DNA of 64,000 nucleotides from Amphirosellinia nigrospora (taxonomy: Eukaryota; Ascomycota; Sordariomycetes; Xylariales; Xylariaceae): NCBI GenBank assembly GCA_004123355.1, contig SCHM01000001.1, forward strand, positions 1,976,001 to 2,040,000, written 5' to 3'. A program made the position numbers and the translations under genes. Below the pieces are notes generated by a model, which saw only the letters and a list, made by a program, of their open reading frames with translations, did not search any database and was not told where the DNA came from. Below are positions 38,592 through 50,232 of the stretch, in pieces; the stretch's first letter is position 1, and the number at the start of each line of letters is the position of its first letter.

Positions 38592-39888
38592 ATGGCAGAC
38601 ATAAAGCCATACAAGATCGCGGTCAGCGAGTCACAGATTAAGGATCTGAAGCTGAGACTCTCTCTCGCTAGATTCCCCGATGAGCTCAACGGCGCAGAAT
38701 GGGACATGGGAGCGCCCCTCGCCGATGTCAAACGGTTGACGAAGCATTGGGAGCAGTCCTTTGACTGGAAGAAAGCCGAAAACGAGCTAAATGAATTACC
38801 CCACTTCGTGACTGATATCCAGTGCGAGGGCTTCAAACCGCTCGCCATTCACTTCATCCATATCCGCAGCAAGGTGAAGGGCGCTATCCCGCTGCTCTGG
38901 ATCCATGGGTGGCCGGGCCACTTCTGGGAAGGTGTCAAGCTGATGAAGCCACTCACCGAAGGTGGTGACGGCGTCCAGCAGCCTGCCTTTGATCTAGTTG
39001 TCCCCTCGCTGCCCAACTTTGGCTTCTCCGAGGGCCCACGGGACCGTGGTTTTGCATTGGCGCAGTATGCCGAGACATTGAACAAGTTGATGTTGAAACT
39101 AGGTTATAACGAATATGTAGCCCAAGGAGGTATTTTCCTCATTCCAGTTCCAACTTTCATACCATTTTACTAACCTCGAATCCAGGTGACTGGGGTACAC
39201 ATATTTGTCGTGCAATAGGCCATTTATTCCCAAAATACTGCAAGGCGACGCATTTGAACATGGATTCGGCGAATCCGCCCGAATTCTTCAAAAATCCGCT
39301 GCTGGCTATCCAGCACGCGATAACGCCATACACGAAGCGCGAGCGCGAGGGAAAGAAGCGGACAGATTGGTTCTTCGAGGAAGGTCGAGGATACAACATG
39401 GAGCAATCGACAAAGCCACAGACTCTTGGTTATGGACTCGCAGATAGCCCGTGGCCTGCCTATCGTGGATATACGAGAAGCTGCACGACTGGACAGACAA
39501 CTATCCGTGGACTGATGATGAGGTCTGTACCTGGGTCAGCATCTACTGGTTCTCAACGGCTGGGCCCGCGGCAAGCGCCCGCATCTACTACGAGCACACC
39601 CATAGCGCCAATCCCGACAAGCCGAATATCATGCGCCGGCCGGATATACGGCAATACTCGCCTGGTGTGAAGATCGGGTACAGCCACTTCCCGATGGACC
39701 TCACCGTCTTGCCGAGTACGTGGATACACACGCTGGGCGAGGTCGTCTTTGAGCGAGACCATGAAGATGGTGGGCATTTCGCGTCCTGGGAGCGACCGAA
39801 TGAGATTGTCCAGGACCTGAGAGATATGTTTGGAAAAGGCGGAGGTGCCTTTGGTTGCGTCAAGGGGGTGACAGGCTATTCGCAATGA
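38592..39888 (+). CDS. Epoxide hydrolase (alpha/beta-hydrolase fold)
   Basis: The enzyme opens epoxides to diols. The N-terminal cap region ([20 protein letters not shown], then [20 protein letters not shown]) is the EHN domain of microsomal-type epoxide hydrolases. The oxyanion motif is [14 protein letters not shown]. The nucleophile elbow is [14 protein letters not shown], with Asp as nucleophile. The C-terminal His lies in [12 protein letters not shown]. Exons are 38592-39129 and 39186-39888; the 56 bp intron falls in the nucleophile elbow codon. A one-base change near 39448, in a C run (LADSP to [14 protein letters not shown]), is needed to keep the fold. It ends in [12 protein letters not shown]. 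It converges with an oxidoreductase gene 250 bases away; the two may act on related compounds, but that is inference. Confidence 0.88.
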
Positions 39889-40138
39889 GTACTATGCCCG
39901 AATTAACTGTCAAGATTGTTCATGTTATTATTCGGTCCTTGCATTTGAGTCAATCCGCCATTTTTCAGTCTTAAAGGCATACCCTTGATTAGTAAAAAAG
40001 AATAGCGAGGTATTCAATCAAGCTCTGATTTGTTTATGAATCTATCAAACACTGTGACATGAGCTCAACATGTCCCGAGTCGGGCAATTTTAGAATAGCT
40101 CTGAGCTGCCCACCTCACCATAGGTGATGTCAAGAACA

Positions 40139-41364
40139 TCACAAAGGATGCTCAATGACATATTTCTCCATGCTATTCTTCCCCTCGAAGACATCATGAA
40201 TAGCTTGAACGCCTGCTTCCGCACCCTTCACAACGCTGATCTTCGGCATCCGAAATGAATTCCCCGAAGAAGCGAGCTGATGCAAAGCCCACGCTACAGT
40301 AGCCTCATTCCGACGCACAAACTCCGTTTCGGCAGAGTAGCGGCGGCCCAGACAGAAGGCCCAGCGTGGATCATGCGGCAGCGGAAGCGTGGCGCAAAAC
40401 TTGGTGTATCCGTCGGAGCCACAGCGGGCCGCGAGCGCAGGCGAGCTTTTCTCCCAGCCAATCTCTACACTTTCCCCCTTCGGCCCGCCAAACCCGGTCC
40501 CGGTCGCGACAGCGTCGAACACGACCGCGAACTTCCGCTCCGGCTCCGCGGCGATGGCGGCGCGGATCTCGTCGATAACCGTCGGCGAGCGGTAGTCGAA
40601 GCAGCGCGTAGCGCCCAGCGCAAGCAATGCTTCGTGGTTCTTCGGGGACGCCGTCGTATAAATAGGGCCGAAACCTGCCTTCGAGGCTACATAGATGGCG
40701 GCTAATCCGACTGCCGAGCTACCCCCCACTAGATATTATATCTTTAAGCGACCGGCTTACATCATACCTATAGATTGGATGGGGGCGCTAGCTGAAAAAC
40801 ATAGGGTTGAGAGAAAATGAGACTTACGATGAGAATCGCCTTTCCCTGAGGATCAGCGCCATCAATCACCCCCTTCGTCGGCGGGAATGAGAAACCGAGA
40901 CAGTTAAACAAAGCGTCAGAAGCAGTCATAAGAGCCGTCGGCCAAGCAACGAGGTTCCTCAGCCACTCTTCATTCCCTTTAACGCTATCTGGTACTTTAT
41001 AAGTCGCAGATCCGGGACCTGTCTCGGTTAGGAGTAAATCCTGGTGAGCACCCAGCTCGAGGGGGCGACGGTGACCTAGCTCCGCGAGTCCGAAGAGTGT
41101 GTCTCCAATAGAAAAGGCAGCATGCGGTCCTGTGGCTTCGACGACACCAAGCCACTCGTACCCGGCCACGTACGAGTGCGCGCCCATGTAGAAGTGGCGC
41201 CGGTCTGCTGGGTTCACAGCCGAGTACTGCACTCTTACGAGGACTTGCGTCTCGGTCGGCACATATGACGCGGTTTGCGCTAATAACTCCGGGATCCCTG
41301 TTGCTGGGATGAAGATGGCGGTGCGGGAGTTGGGTTTATTTAATCGGGGGATTGTGAAAGACAT
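40139..41364 (-). CDS. MDR oxidoreductase, enoyl-reductase/ToxD-like
   Basis: This is an NAD(P)H-dependent medium-chain dehydrogenase/reductase without structural zinc, close in style to ToxD and to trans-acting enoyl reductases such as LovC. The N-terminal GroES-like domain has VLVRVQYSAVNPADRR and AGYEWLGVVEATG. The Rossmann fold starts ILI-WGGSSAVGLAAIYVAS, followed by ALGATRCFDYRSP. Exon 1 is 41364-40828, the intron 40827-40729 (99 bp) and exon 2 starts at 40728. The splice lands on a run of six G, and seven would keep frame, so this is again one lost base. The C-terminus ends VFEGKNSMEKYVIEHPL. No polyketide synthase is in the window, so a link to secondary metabolism is not shown; detoxification is as likely. 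Confidence 0.85.
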
Positions 41365-42435
41365 TTTTGGCTTGCTGGTTTAACTGTTCAATTGATGGAG
41401 CGATAAAATAAGTTAAAATGAAAATGGGATTTACTTTGAATATGCTTTTAATTCTTGCACTAGGTGTCTCGTAAGCAATAGTCTTTTGATATCTTGTCTC
41501 CTTATTGATAGTGTTTCCTCGATGCCGACTATGAAACCGTATTTATACTACTTATACTCATCTCTCCTTTCACCTCCACCGCAACTCTTATGTACAGACA
41601 CGGATGTGTCATGAATCGGCGTAACCTTTGCCGAGTAGAGTCCGTGGACATCCGACAAAGCGCATTCGTAATCCACAACACTGGAATCACACTATAGAAC
41701 TGGGGATATTACTTCCTCGGAAACGGGATGACTTAATCCCGTGGAGTCCTCGGCGTTAATGGGTACGCGGACTCGCAGCAAATTCAGTGTCAATTAATAT
41801 CTGATGTATAGGGTGAAAAAAATAGAATTATCTATAAAGAATCCAGAACCTAAACCGATGTGCCCCGTAGAGAACGGCGCGGTTAGGAGATACGCCGTAC
41901 TCCGCAGCCCGGGGTTCCGTGTACGGAAGACCGCGGAGTTGCTTGGCTGTAATAATGGCTTCAAGAAATGATCAAGCGATTCATGAAATTCTTAGCCATT
42001 TATAAGCTAAGTGATAGATCTACAGCTTACATACCCGCATGATATCTTTCTTCAGCATTGCGATCTGAGACCTCCATAGGGGATTGAAAGAATACAAGGC
42101 GGTTTAAGACCAATCCCTGGCACTCACATGATTACATTTATTAATTAGTTCCAGTAAATTGGTACTTACGTGCCCGGTAACTAGACTTACTCACTTAGAT
42201 AGCTAAGGAAGCTGATTAAATCCTGGCCGTTGACATTTTACGGAAGTACAACTTAAAATAAGAATAAATGGCTCGTGAAATTTAGGCAGGACTGGTACGG
42301 AATACATGTATTGAGTTCTACTTCTATACTATACATATGTGGTAAAAGCCCTTTCAGCCTGAAGCTTGGGTGCTAACCAAAAAGGGAGACGTGACGAAAG
42401 TAAAATCATCACTATGAGCTGCCACTATTGTTTGG
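41365..42435. other. Intergenic with a palindromic segment
   Basis: This 1.1 kb carries the promoter of the MDR gene on its left side. It holds the nested inverted repeat described separately at 41899-41939. The rest is AT-rich and featureless. Confidence 0.5.
41899..41939. repeat. Nested inverted repeat
   Basis: ACTCCGC at 41899-41905 is matched by GCGGAGT at 41933-41939. Inside, TTCCGT-GT-ACGGAA forms a perfect 6 bp palindrome at 41915-41928. CGG/CCG half-sites of this kind can bind zinc-cluster regulators, or the segment could be a small hairpin from a lost mobile element. No function is assigned. Confidence 0.5.
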
Positions 42436-43044
42436 TTAAGCCTCAATCAATTTTGCGTTAGTATCATGCTCACCTGCTGGTACTAAATAAAAAGGGGACG
42501 CTTGAGCATTTCTGAATACTATATTCGACTCGGTCAGAAATTGGATAAACCTCCCGTGTGTAACGACAACGATGCGGGCATCCGTACCTTCAAACGGCTT
42601 CGAGGCCTCTCGAATGAAATTCCTTGCAGATCTGGCACGCTCATCGGCATTTTGTGGCGCGTAGAAGCTACCAGGGCCCTTGTCGGTCCAATCTGCTGTC
42701 ATGTGGGAAAAGTCTAGGCGGGCATCACCAAACTTTTCGAGAAGGACCTCTGGATCGCTACCGATATCGCACCGGGCGCACGGTATTGTGCCGCGTTCTT
42801 GCAGTTGGGGTAGGAGGATAATCTTGTCCTTGTATTCTGGAAATACCCCTAACGCCGTTTGGATTGTTCGCTGCATGGGTGAGGCAAATACCATGTCTAC
42901 ACGGCCTAATGCTGCAAACTCAGCTCCGAGCGCCGCACTCTGCTGATGGCCGAGTTCGGTTAACTCTGGATCGTGGTGGGACCCGTCTTTTGTCATGTTG
43001 ACGATGGACTCCGCGTGACGGACGAGGTAAATAATAACTGGCAT
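42436..43044 (-). CDS. Histidine phosphatase (phosphoglycerate-mutase-like)
   Basis: This is a member of the broad histidine phosphatase superfamily. The catalytic RHG-type motif is YLVRHAESIVN near the N-terminus. ELTELGHQQSAALGAEF, FASPMQRTIQTAL and the second catalytic His in VVVTHGRFIQFL all follow in the usual order. The length, about 202 residues, suits small phosphatases of the SixA/YK23 type. The start at 43044 (MPVIIYLVRH) is preferred to 11 residues upstream because the motif should lie about 10 residues from the N-terminus. It has a single exon and an intact frame. The substrate is unknown; sugar phosphate or nucleotide targets are typical. Confidence 0.85.
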   Translation of the reverse strand: MPVIIYLVRHAESIVNMTKDGSHHDPELTELGHQQSAALGAEFAALGRVDMVFASPMQRTIQTALGVFPEYKDKIILLPQLQERGTIPCARCDIGSDPEVLLEKFGDARLDFSHMTADWTDKGPGSFYAPQNADERARSARNFIREASKPFEGTDARIVVVTHGRFIQFLTESNIVFRNAQASPFYLVPAGEHDTNAKLIEA

Positions 43045-44021
43045 TGTGGCTATTTTGTTGTAAGAAAGATTGATCAAAGGGGGCGTGGTAACGTACTGGA
43101 TTATAGTAAATTATCGAGAAATGATTCTAATTTTGTGGTTAAAGTTTTGTAAGCGTTTGGGATCGAACTGACTACTAACTACTACACAATTGAAATCTTA
43201 TATACATTTACATTGACCCCTACGGTCTTGAGCTATTCTAAACAAGACCATTATTCAATTTCCCATTAGTATTAATCTAAAGCCATTGTTTTCGACGCTG
43301 AAGAAGCCAATTGAGCATTTTATTGTCAATCCTAACGACATCGGCTTTATTTAATCCTTTGTATGTTTTAGTTTAGTAACACAAAGCGATTTTGTTATAG
43401 CCAGGATATGCCCCTTGTCTGAGTTAAATATCAGAATCGAGGATATTGGGGAGGCTATAGATATTGCGACATTGGAGGTGAGTACAGATGTTTATTCTAA
43501 TATTAATGACGTACTAACAAGAAAATCCAAGTCATAAGAGGCGCGTGGTCACGGGATAGGATAATGTTTTACATAATTTATTGATTTGGTTATCCCGTGA
43601 GTAGCTATGTCTTATTGGTCAATACGTTAATCATAGCCCTCGTTTTTCCTGGTTAAACGAGAATTAGGACGAACTAACGAGGGAAATGAGAAAATATACT
43701 CGACATGGTCTGAATCCCTATATTTTCAAGCTATCACTACCCTTCCAGAGCTGGTGCTATATACTAAGTATATAACAAGGGGCTCCATGGGGTTTTTACT
43801 TGTTAGATTTTCCGAATACGAAGGCAAAGGCCATAAGGAAGCACTGTGAATAGACACATAGTGGTCACTTGAGTAAATATTTAATATGTGTAAGTGAAAT
43901 GAGTGAAATAACTGTTGCGACCTGCAAATATGTTGCAAAACACCAGAATCTAACAATATTGATACCAAACCTACAACATAAATGAGGAAGTGCGTATAAT
44001 AACCAAGCCCTAAAGCCAGCT
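43045..44021. other. AT-rich intergenic with inverted repeats
   Basis: Nearly 1 kb of AT-rich DNA has no coding signal. It contains an 82 bp inverted-repeat segment (43534-43615) and, just after it, CCCTCGTT (43637-43644) matched by AACGAGGG (43676-43683). Confidence 0.5.
43534..43615. repeat. 82 bp inverted-repeat segment, MITE-like
   Basis: The ends ATAAGA and TCTTAT are inverted, and the 10-mers TCACGGGATA (43549-43558) and TATCCCGTGA (43591-43600) are perfect inverted copies. The hairpin is interrupted between these blocks. It may be a miniature inverted-repeat element or a decayed foldback; no target duplication could be established and no second copy is in the window. Confidence 0.35.
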
Positions 44022-45093
44022 TCATTCCTGCATTGAAGGGACTTTGATAAAAAGCCACCGTATTTCTCCCAATAGAATACGAAGTCTAATAATATTGGAA
44101 AGTTTGCTTGGGTAAATCGAACAGTAAGGAATCATCCCAACAGAAGTACGTTGCTTAGTTGTCACCTTGACGCGATGGGTTGAACTTCTGGGTACGATTT
44201 CAATATGAACATGAATTGCAGAACTCCATCGAGATGGCAATCGAGAAATGATTGCTTGTTCGTCTTGAAGTATGTCAGTGTAACCCGAGAGCTTGATATA
44301 TCTGTGATATCGCGTTTATCTTACCAGGTAGCCGGTCAACGCTCCTTAAGTAGACATTCCCTTCGTCCGAATCATACACTAACGCAGCAGGAAATCTTCT
44401 ACCAAAACATGACACCTCACCAGGGTAGTCTAGTTGGGCTCGAATCCAATTGTGAATTAAAGGAACGAAATTGGCGTTCTCGTGCATCGTCATCCTGTAT
44501 TCCCGAGCATGCCGTCAATTGCTCGCTGTGTTCATGGCCGCCTCTGGACATCTCCACTTCCTGTCTTGGAGATTCTATTGACTTGGAAAGCTGAACACGC
44601 AACCCTGAGACCTCTGTATTCTTCATACGAACAAGCGTCTGCAGTTCTCTTACATTTTGATTCAACTTATCGAGATCGTATCGTTCGGGTTGAAATGACA
44701 GTAGCTCATTTTCGCGTTCCCGCATGGTGAAATCATGGGAGCCTTTCTTGATAAACAAAGTGTTGGCAAGAAATTTTCTTTGAAGTGCACTAAAATTGTC
44801 AGCGTTTGAATAGGGGCACGGTTGCAATAACGACGCAATTTCCGAGTTTTATAAAAGAAATGGAGACACGTACAGGCAAATGATCAAGCAGTAGTATATT
44901 CAGGATGATTTAGGAGAAGAAGAGATAGTGCCCAAGGCACGAGGGACGGGTGGCACATACATACAGAAAGGGAGTGTCTTTCCGTATTACCACACCTATT
45001 CCAATAGGTTTCAGAAGGGATGTGATTAGTCCAATCATCAAATTCCGCCTCACCAGTCATCACCGCAGCGACATAGCCACCGCCATCAATCAT
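44022..45093 (-). CDS. Possible small multi-exon protein, unknown
   Basis: This is a weak gene model. From ATG 45093 the frame reads MIDGGGYVAAVMTGEAEFDD and ends near a GTATGT donor at about 45034. After a presumed intron with acceptor TTTTAG near 44790, a segment with MRERENELLSF and LNQNVRELQTLVRMKNTEV looks like coiled coil. A frame change near 44500 leads to ENANFVPLIHNWIRAQLDYP. A 61 bp intron (44324-44264) then joins to AIISRLPSRWSSAIHVHIE and an ORF ending SMQE at 44022. The two splice sites look plausible, and both flanking frames stay open, but I know no homologous family. It could also be chance ORFs. Confidence 0.35.
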
Positions 45094-46485
45094 TCTATGT
45101 CATGTACCAATCAATCCAATGATCTATCAAGCCCACCAACCCCAGACGCGACACCGAGCACTGTTGCCTTACCACAGCTTGCACAGAAGACTCAGGGGTA
45201 ACCTGATCCGAAAGGCAAGGGCACAACTACATCACAAGGCCCCCTACAACAACTTACCGGATATCTGCCTTGTCATTATTTCGACTACTAAATTGACCCA
45301 GGGAGACCGGGCCTTTGAAAATGGAGGGAATCTAGGAATTACTTATCCAATTCAAGTCGTAATCACCTGTAAACAAGGGGAATCTAGTGACCGAAAGGAA
45401 CGCACTGTTCAATATACACCAAAAAATTCGAAATCTTCGAGGTAAGTTCCCTTGCTGACTACAAAAGTAAACATCTGCCGGGAATTCGAGTGTTTTTTAC
45501 GTATTTTTAACCCTGTTAATTTACCCCCTATTTCTCAGGGCCTAATTTTCACACTCGCCGTACTTCACTAGTGTCTAGAGGCCATTGTGGCGTGTGGAAG
45601 TAGCAGTGGTGGCAGTGCGGGGGTGAGATGGAGGGGCTACGCCCCCACTACCTGACATAAAAACCCCTTCGGTTGCTCTCACGCTAACTTACCTAGTGAG
45701 CCTAGGTGGGTGATATCTTGGCTTGAGATGGACCAGAAATGTGATGTGTATTCGATGGAGAACTACGGATATCTGTAGGTGGGCGGAGCCCATTTAGCCT
45801 ACTTACGTGGGTGGGGGACGAGGATCCCCAGAGCCACAGCCACATTATTACGCCACACTAGTTCCTAGCTTCCTTATCTAATCTACAGAACTAGGTTCCA
45901 CTCAAAAGTGGGCTAGGCTCCATTCCGCAGTGGGGACCCTGCGGGGGCCACCCCCTGTTACGGCGTAGTACTAAGTATATAGGTATATAGGAGGAGCCTT
46001 GTCTTCTCGAATGTGTTAGGCGTAACTTTGGCCAAACAATTCAGGCCTACTAGCTATGAAGATTCACAGTCGAGAAGGCTTTACGCAATTGACGTAATGT
46101 GCATACACGCTGCGGTTTGCCACATGGTACACTGTCATCGTCTGGCTGCTTTGCCACGTTGGAGTGGTAATTTCCGTTGGCATGGAGCTGTGCTGTGTTG
46201 TATCCAACCACGAGCATGATAAGGTCGAGTACTCATAATGATTGGGCATAACAAGCGCCAATCGAGACGCTCCAAGACCTCACATAAGCACTCTGCATCT
46301 CACTGCCCAGATTGTGGTTGAGGGGCCGCTTTGAAATCCGCTTTCGCTCCTTACATCGACATACTGTATCTGCGACTCGAATAAAATCAACACTCTGTCT
46401 AATAGCATTTCGCTTGTGTTGTCTGAGTTTGACTGTACGGCAGCCCGGAGCATCAACTGGCTGACTGCCACTGGCAATTCGACAG
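45094..46485. other. Intergenic with a GC-richer block
   Basis: Bases 45540-45960 are richer in G and C than the flanks and have short local inverted motifs (for example GGGGCTACGCCCCC at 45634-45647). It could be a relic repeat, but no terminal repeats or ORF were found. The rest is promoter-like AT-rich DNA before the NACHT gene. Confidence 0.4.
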
Positions 46486-49400
46486 ATGGATGCAGCTGGG
46501 TTGAGTATTAGTCTCGCGGGCATTGTCCTTAAACTCGTCATCTTCTCCCTCGACTTTGTCGGGGATGCGAAGCAAGTCTACAAACAAGGGGCGACAGACC
46601 GCAACGTTGATTTATCTACTGTTACGAAGAGTGTAGAAGATGCGACGACGACCTTGATAGAACAGCTCGATGCATTTGGCGATAACCAAGTGTTGAGCGC
46701 AGACGATGAAGTAGGTCATTTGACATCCTATGTTGTTCTGTTTTGCTGCGATAGTCGACGCGCCGACCCTTGCCGTGAACTTAAGAATAGACGAGAGACT
46801 CCGTGCTGACCTCGCAACAGCAGCTAAAAGAGCTGTCTCTGCGCACAGCTGAAATTGGACGAGAGCTTGCGCAGAGACTTGGGAGAGTTACTGCAGATGA
46901 TACGTCAAAATGGAAGAGTTTCAAGGCTGCAGCATTAAGCATGTGGGAGGCTGGCGAGATAGAAAAGACAGAAAAGCGCCTCAATGCCATTAAAGACCAG
47001 GTTCAGCTGCGAATCCTCGTGGGTATACGAGAGAAGGTAAATCTATCCCACGATACGGATAATTCTCGCATACTATCAACCCTCGAGGAGGTTGCGAAGC
47101 AACATGCCGGATCAAAAGAAGACACGAGACGCATGATTGAAAAGCTTAACGAAGCCGACAAGATTAGCCGATGGCATCATGATGAGCTTGTTGGACTAGG
47201 AAATCAAATTTTTAATAGCATCAATGCTATGCAAATCTCCAGATCGTCAGCTTTCGTCCCCATTCACCAAGCCTCGTCCGGAGCACATGACGATACCACC
47301 CGCAAGGAAGCTGAGAGATGCATACTCAATTCACTCTGGTACCCAAGTATATATCACCGCGTGGAAACAATTTCCGGGAGCTATAGCAATACCTTTCAAT
47401 GGATCTTCGAGAGTCCAGAGACAACGGGAAAACCTTGGGATAGTTTTGTGGACTTTCTCACAGGAAATATGTCGACCTATTGGATTACCGGTAAACCAGG
47501 CTGTGGCAAAAGCACTTTGATGAAATTCATTACAGACAACCCGAAAACTGAAGCACATCTCAAGCAATGGGCTGGGGAAAGAGAACTAATTAGAGCGTCT
47601 TTCTATTTTTACTATCATGGTCGGGAATACCAGAAGTCGGAAATTGGCATGATCCGATCTTTACTTTATTCTATCCTTCAGCAAAGGCGTGACCTGATTT
47701 CTTCTACCTTTAAGAATAGATATCAGGACGCTATTGAAGGAAGAAAGTTTGATGATCTACCCCTCCCGGAGGCACAGAGAGCACTCGTGGACCTGATAGC
47801 TCATAACCTGAATCTATGTCTCTTCATCTCAATCGATGGCCTCGATGAGTTCGACCCGGCAGTTTCTCGGACGCGCGTTCAAAATTTGATCGATTTTACA
47901 CATGCTCTTGAGAAGTTCAGCAATGTCAAAATACTTGTTTCGAGCCGCCCTTAGCGGAATTTGAACTTGGCTATGACGGACGGCCCTCTTTAAGTGTGCA
48001 CCACCTCACTCAAGAGGACATTCGCCGATACGCATATGAACGACTTATGAAGCATCCGAGAATGAATACCTTGGCTAAGAAGGAACAGACGAATATGAGC
48101 GATCTTTTGCATTCAATCGTGGAGTTGTCGCTTGGAGTCTTCCTTTGGGTTCGCCTAGTAACTGCGCTCCTCGAGGATGGACTCACGAACCATGAAAGCA
48201 TTGACGACTTGAAAAAGAGGGTGAATGATCTCCCACCTGATCTTGAAGATTTGTATAGAACGATGCTAGGTAGGATTGATCACAGGTATAGGTCTCAATC
48301 CGCTCGACTGCTTTCTTTCGTGCGCTATATACACAGCCACAAGAACGAGCTGACTCTGTTGGACTTGTGGTATGCTGAGAACGCTGATGACAACATGGTC
48401 TGCAACACTCCAGTCGAGCCTATAGAGGAGGAGAAAGTGAGAGACCGCTCACAACAACTTGAGACTCTCCTCAAATATCGATGCATGGGACTGATTGAGA
48501 CAGCAAAACCTTCCACAGTTCCCATCGGAAGTACGACATTTGGGTTAAGAGAAAATTCCGAGTTTGATGCAACAGCAAGATTCCTTCACAGGTCGGTCTA
48601 CGAGTTTTTCGGTCGTCGCGGCGTATGGAATGAATTCGTGCAAAAGTACTTAAGTCCTACGTTTAGTGTTGGCTTATGTTTATTCCGAAGCGCGATCCTA
48701 CTAATCAAAGGCTATCGACTACTTCCAAAGGACAGCCAGACTTACGAGACAATCGCGTACAATGTTGGGCCAGTGGGCGATCGCGCCAGGTTAGCGGAGT
48801 TAGAGACGAAACAATCCATGCCCATCCTATTTCTGAGCTAGATCTAGCCATGCGTGGTGTTATGCCTTTAGTATACCTATCTCATCAAGCCGAGCTTGCC
48901 AACTACCCTGATATTATGGTACGTATAAACTCTATTATTGTGCGAAGATGGGCCAGCCCCTGGCTGATCATCACACTGATAAACAAGTAAAAGCCAGGAA
49001 AAGCTATGATCCCAAACCCTACGCGTCATTGGTCAGTCGAATGCCGAAATTTACGGATTATGAGGAGGCACTCATTTTGGCCATTACAAGATAGCGATCA
49101 TGGTTCCCTGATGACATTTGCTGTTGAAAGCGGCCTCACGTTCTACATCCAAAAAGAGTTAAACAGGGAAGGCCGCAAAGTCTGGGCTAAATCGGGACTT
49201 CCTCTCTTAGGATATGCTCTGATGGTACCCTTCCACGCGGAAAAGGTTGGGACCGTCAAGTTCCTTCTCGATGAAGGGCACGACCCTAACGAAATATATA
49301 ATGGCATGACCTTATGGGAATGGTTCTTGTGGATAGAAATGGATAGGCCAACAATTTTGGACGCCATTCCAACTATAGAAGCCGCACTATTGGCAGGCGC

Positions 49401-49815
49401 AAATCCTAATGGAAAAGTCTTATGGGGCAGGTCTAAACTCCACAGCGCAGAACGCATAAAATCTAGAGGATTGTCCTGGTATCCACCTAGCTTTGATGAT
49501 AACTCAACAAGTATTGGCACAATACTTACCGCACTGATCCGAACCCATCAGTCGCTCAAGGACGATTTCCGCCATGCGTATGATTACGACGCAGGATCGA
49601 TCGACCAAAATGATGAAACGATACAGAGAGTAATTAAGTATCTTGAAGAGCACGGTGCTGTTGAAAAAGAATGGAAAGATTCCGAGTCGATGAGGGGTAT
49701 TCTTTTTGGGATTTGTGGAAGGATTGATAAGGCTGTCAATGCTGCGTCAGAGCTTGAAATGAGCTGGTATAAAAGACTAGTACGAAGATTAAAACGTAAT
49801 ATAACACCACGATAG
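46486..49815 (+). CDS. NACHT-type STAND protein (fungal NLR-like)
   Basis: This is a signal-transducing NTPase of the NOD-like type; fungal members control programmed cell death and non-self recognition. Exon 1 (46486-46710) encodes MDAAGLSISLAGIVLKLVIF and KSVEDATTTLIEQL, resembling the N-terminal domain of many fungal NACHT proteins. The intron is 46711-46820 (110 bp). The NACHT core has Walker A GKPGCGKSTLMKFI (about residue 297), Walker B LFISIDGLDEF and VKILVSSRP. A helical region with LHRSVYEFF follows. The C-terminal part has FLLDEGHDPNEIYNG and ALLAGANPNG, which look like degenerate ankyrin repeats. An intron near 48930-48997 has an uncertain exact edge. Frame changes near 47951, 48822 and 49092 each read as one lost base. 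The protein is about 1060 residues and ends KRLVRRLKRNITPR. Confidence 0.8.
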
Positions 49816-50232
49816 AAGGAGGAGGCACGAGGCCGCATATAGTGGGAATGCAAACATTTAGATAGTACCTGTTAAACTGAATCGATCGAACGGCGCAACT
49901 TTTAGCTCTGGAAATAATATGTAGGCGGATCCGTATCTTTACTCTCTGCAGTTGGCTTCCAGTGGCGGAACTCTCTTACTTGCGTGACAGCAATGCCATC
50001 TCGAAACCTGTCTTAATGGGTTTTTAATCTCATAATCACAAAGGGAATAGTTTATCGCCCGTCCAACATCCGAAGAAACCAAAAGCCAATATACGGGTCC
50101 AACCTGCAGCTCCTGCCTTTTGAGTCACAAACTTGAAATGTGCACCAAAGTGATATTCCACAGCCGAACTAAAGAAACCCAGCCGATGTCCCTAATTTCC
50201 CATTCCTCCTCATTAGCCTGCCTAACCGCTAA
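49816..50232. other. Convergent 3' spacer
   Basis: This is short non-coding DNA between the NACHT gene and the PL7 gene. No feature is seen. Confidence 0.5.

Noticed and set aside
44425-44445. GGCTCGAATCC, which resembles a tRNA T-arm
   Set aside because: The stem does not pair in either orientation and no cloverleaf can be drawn around it.
45956-45963. TGTTACGG, a possible LTR start
   Set aside because: No matching second copy, no CA-type end at a fitting distance and no retroelement coding sequence nearby.
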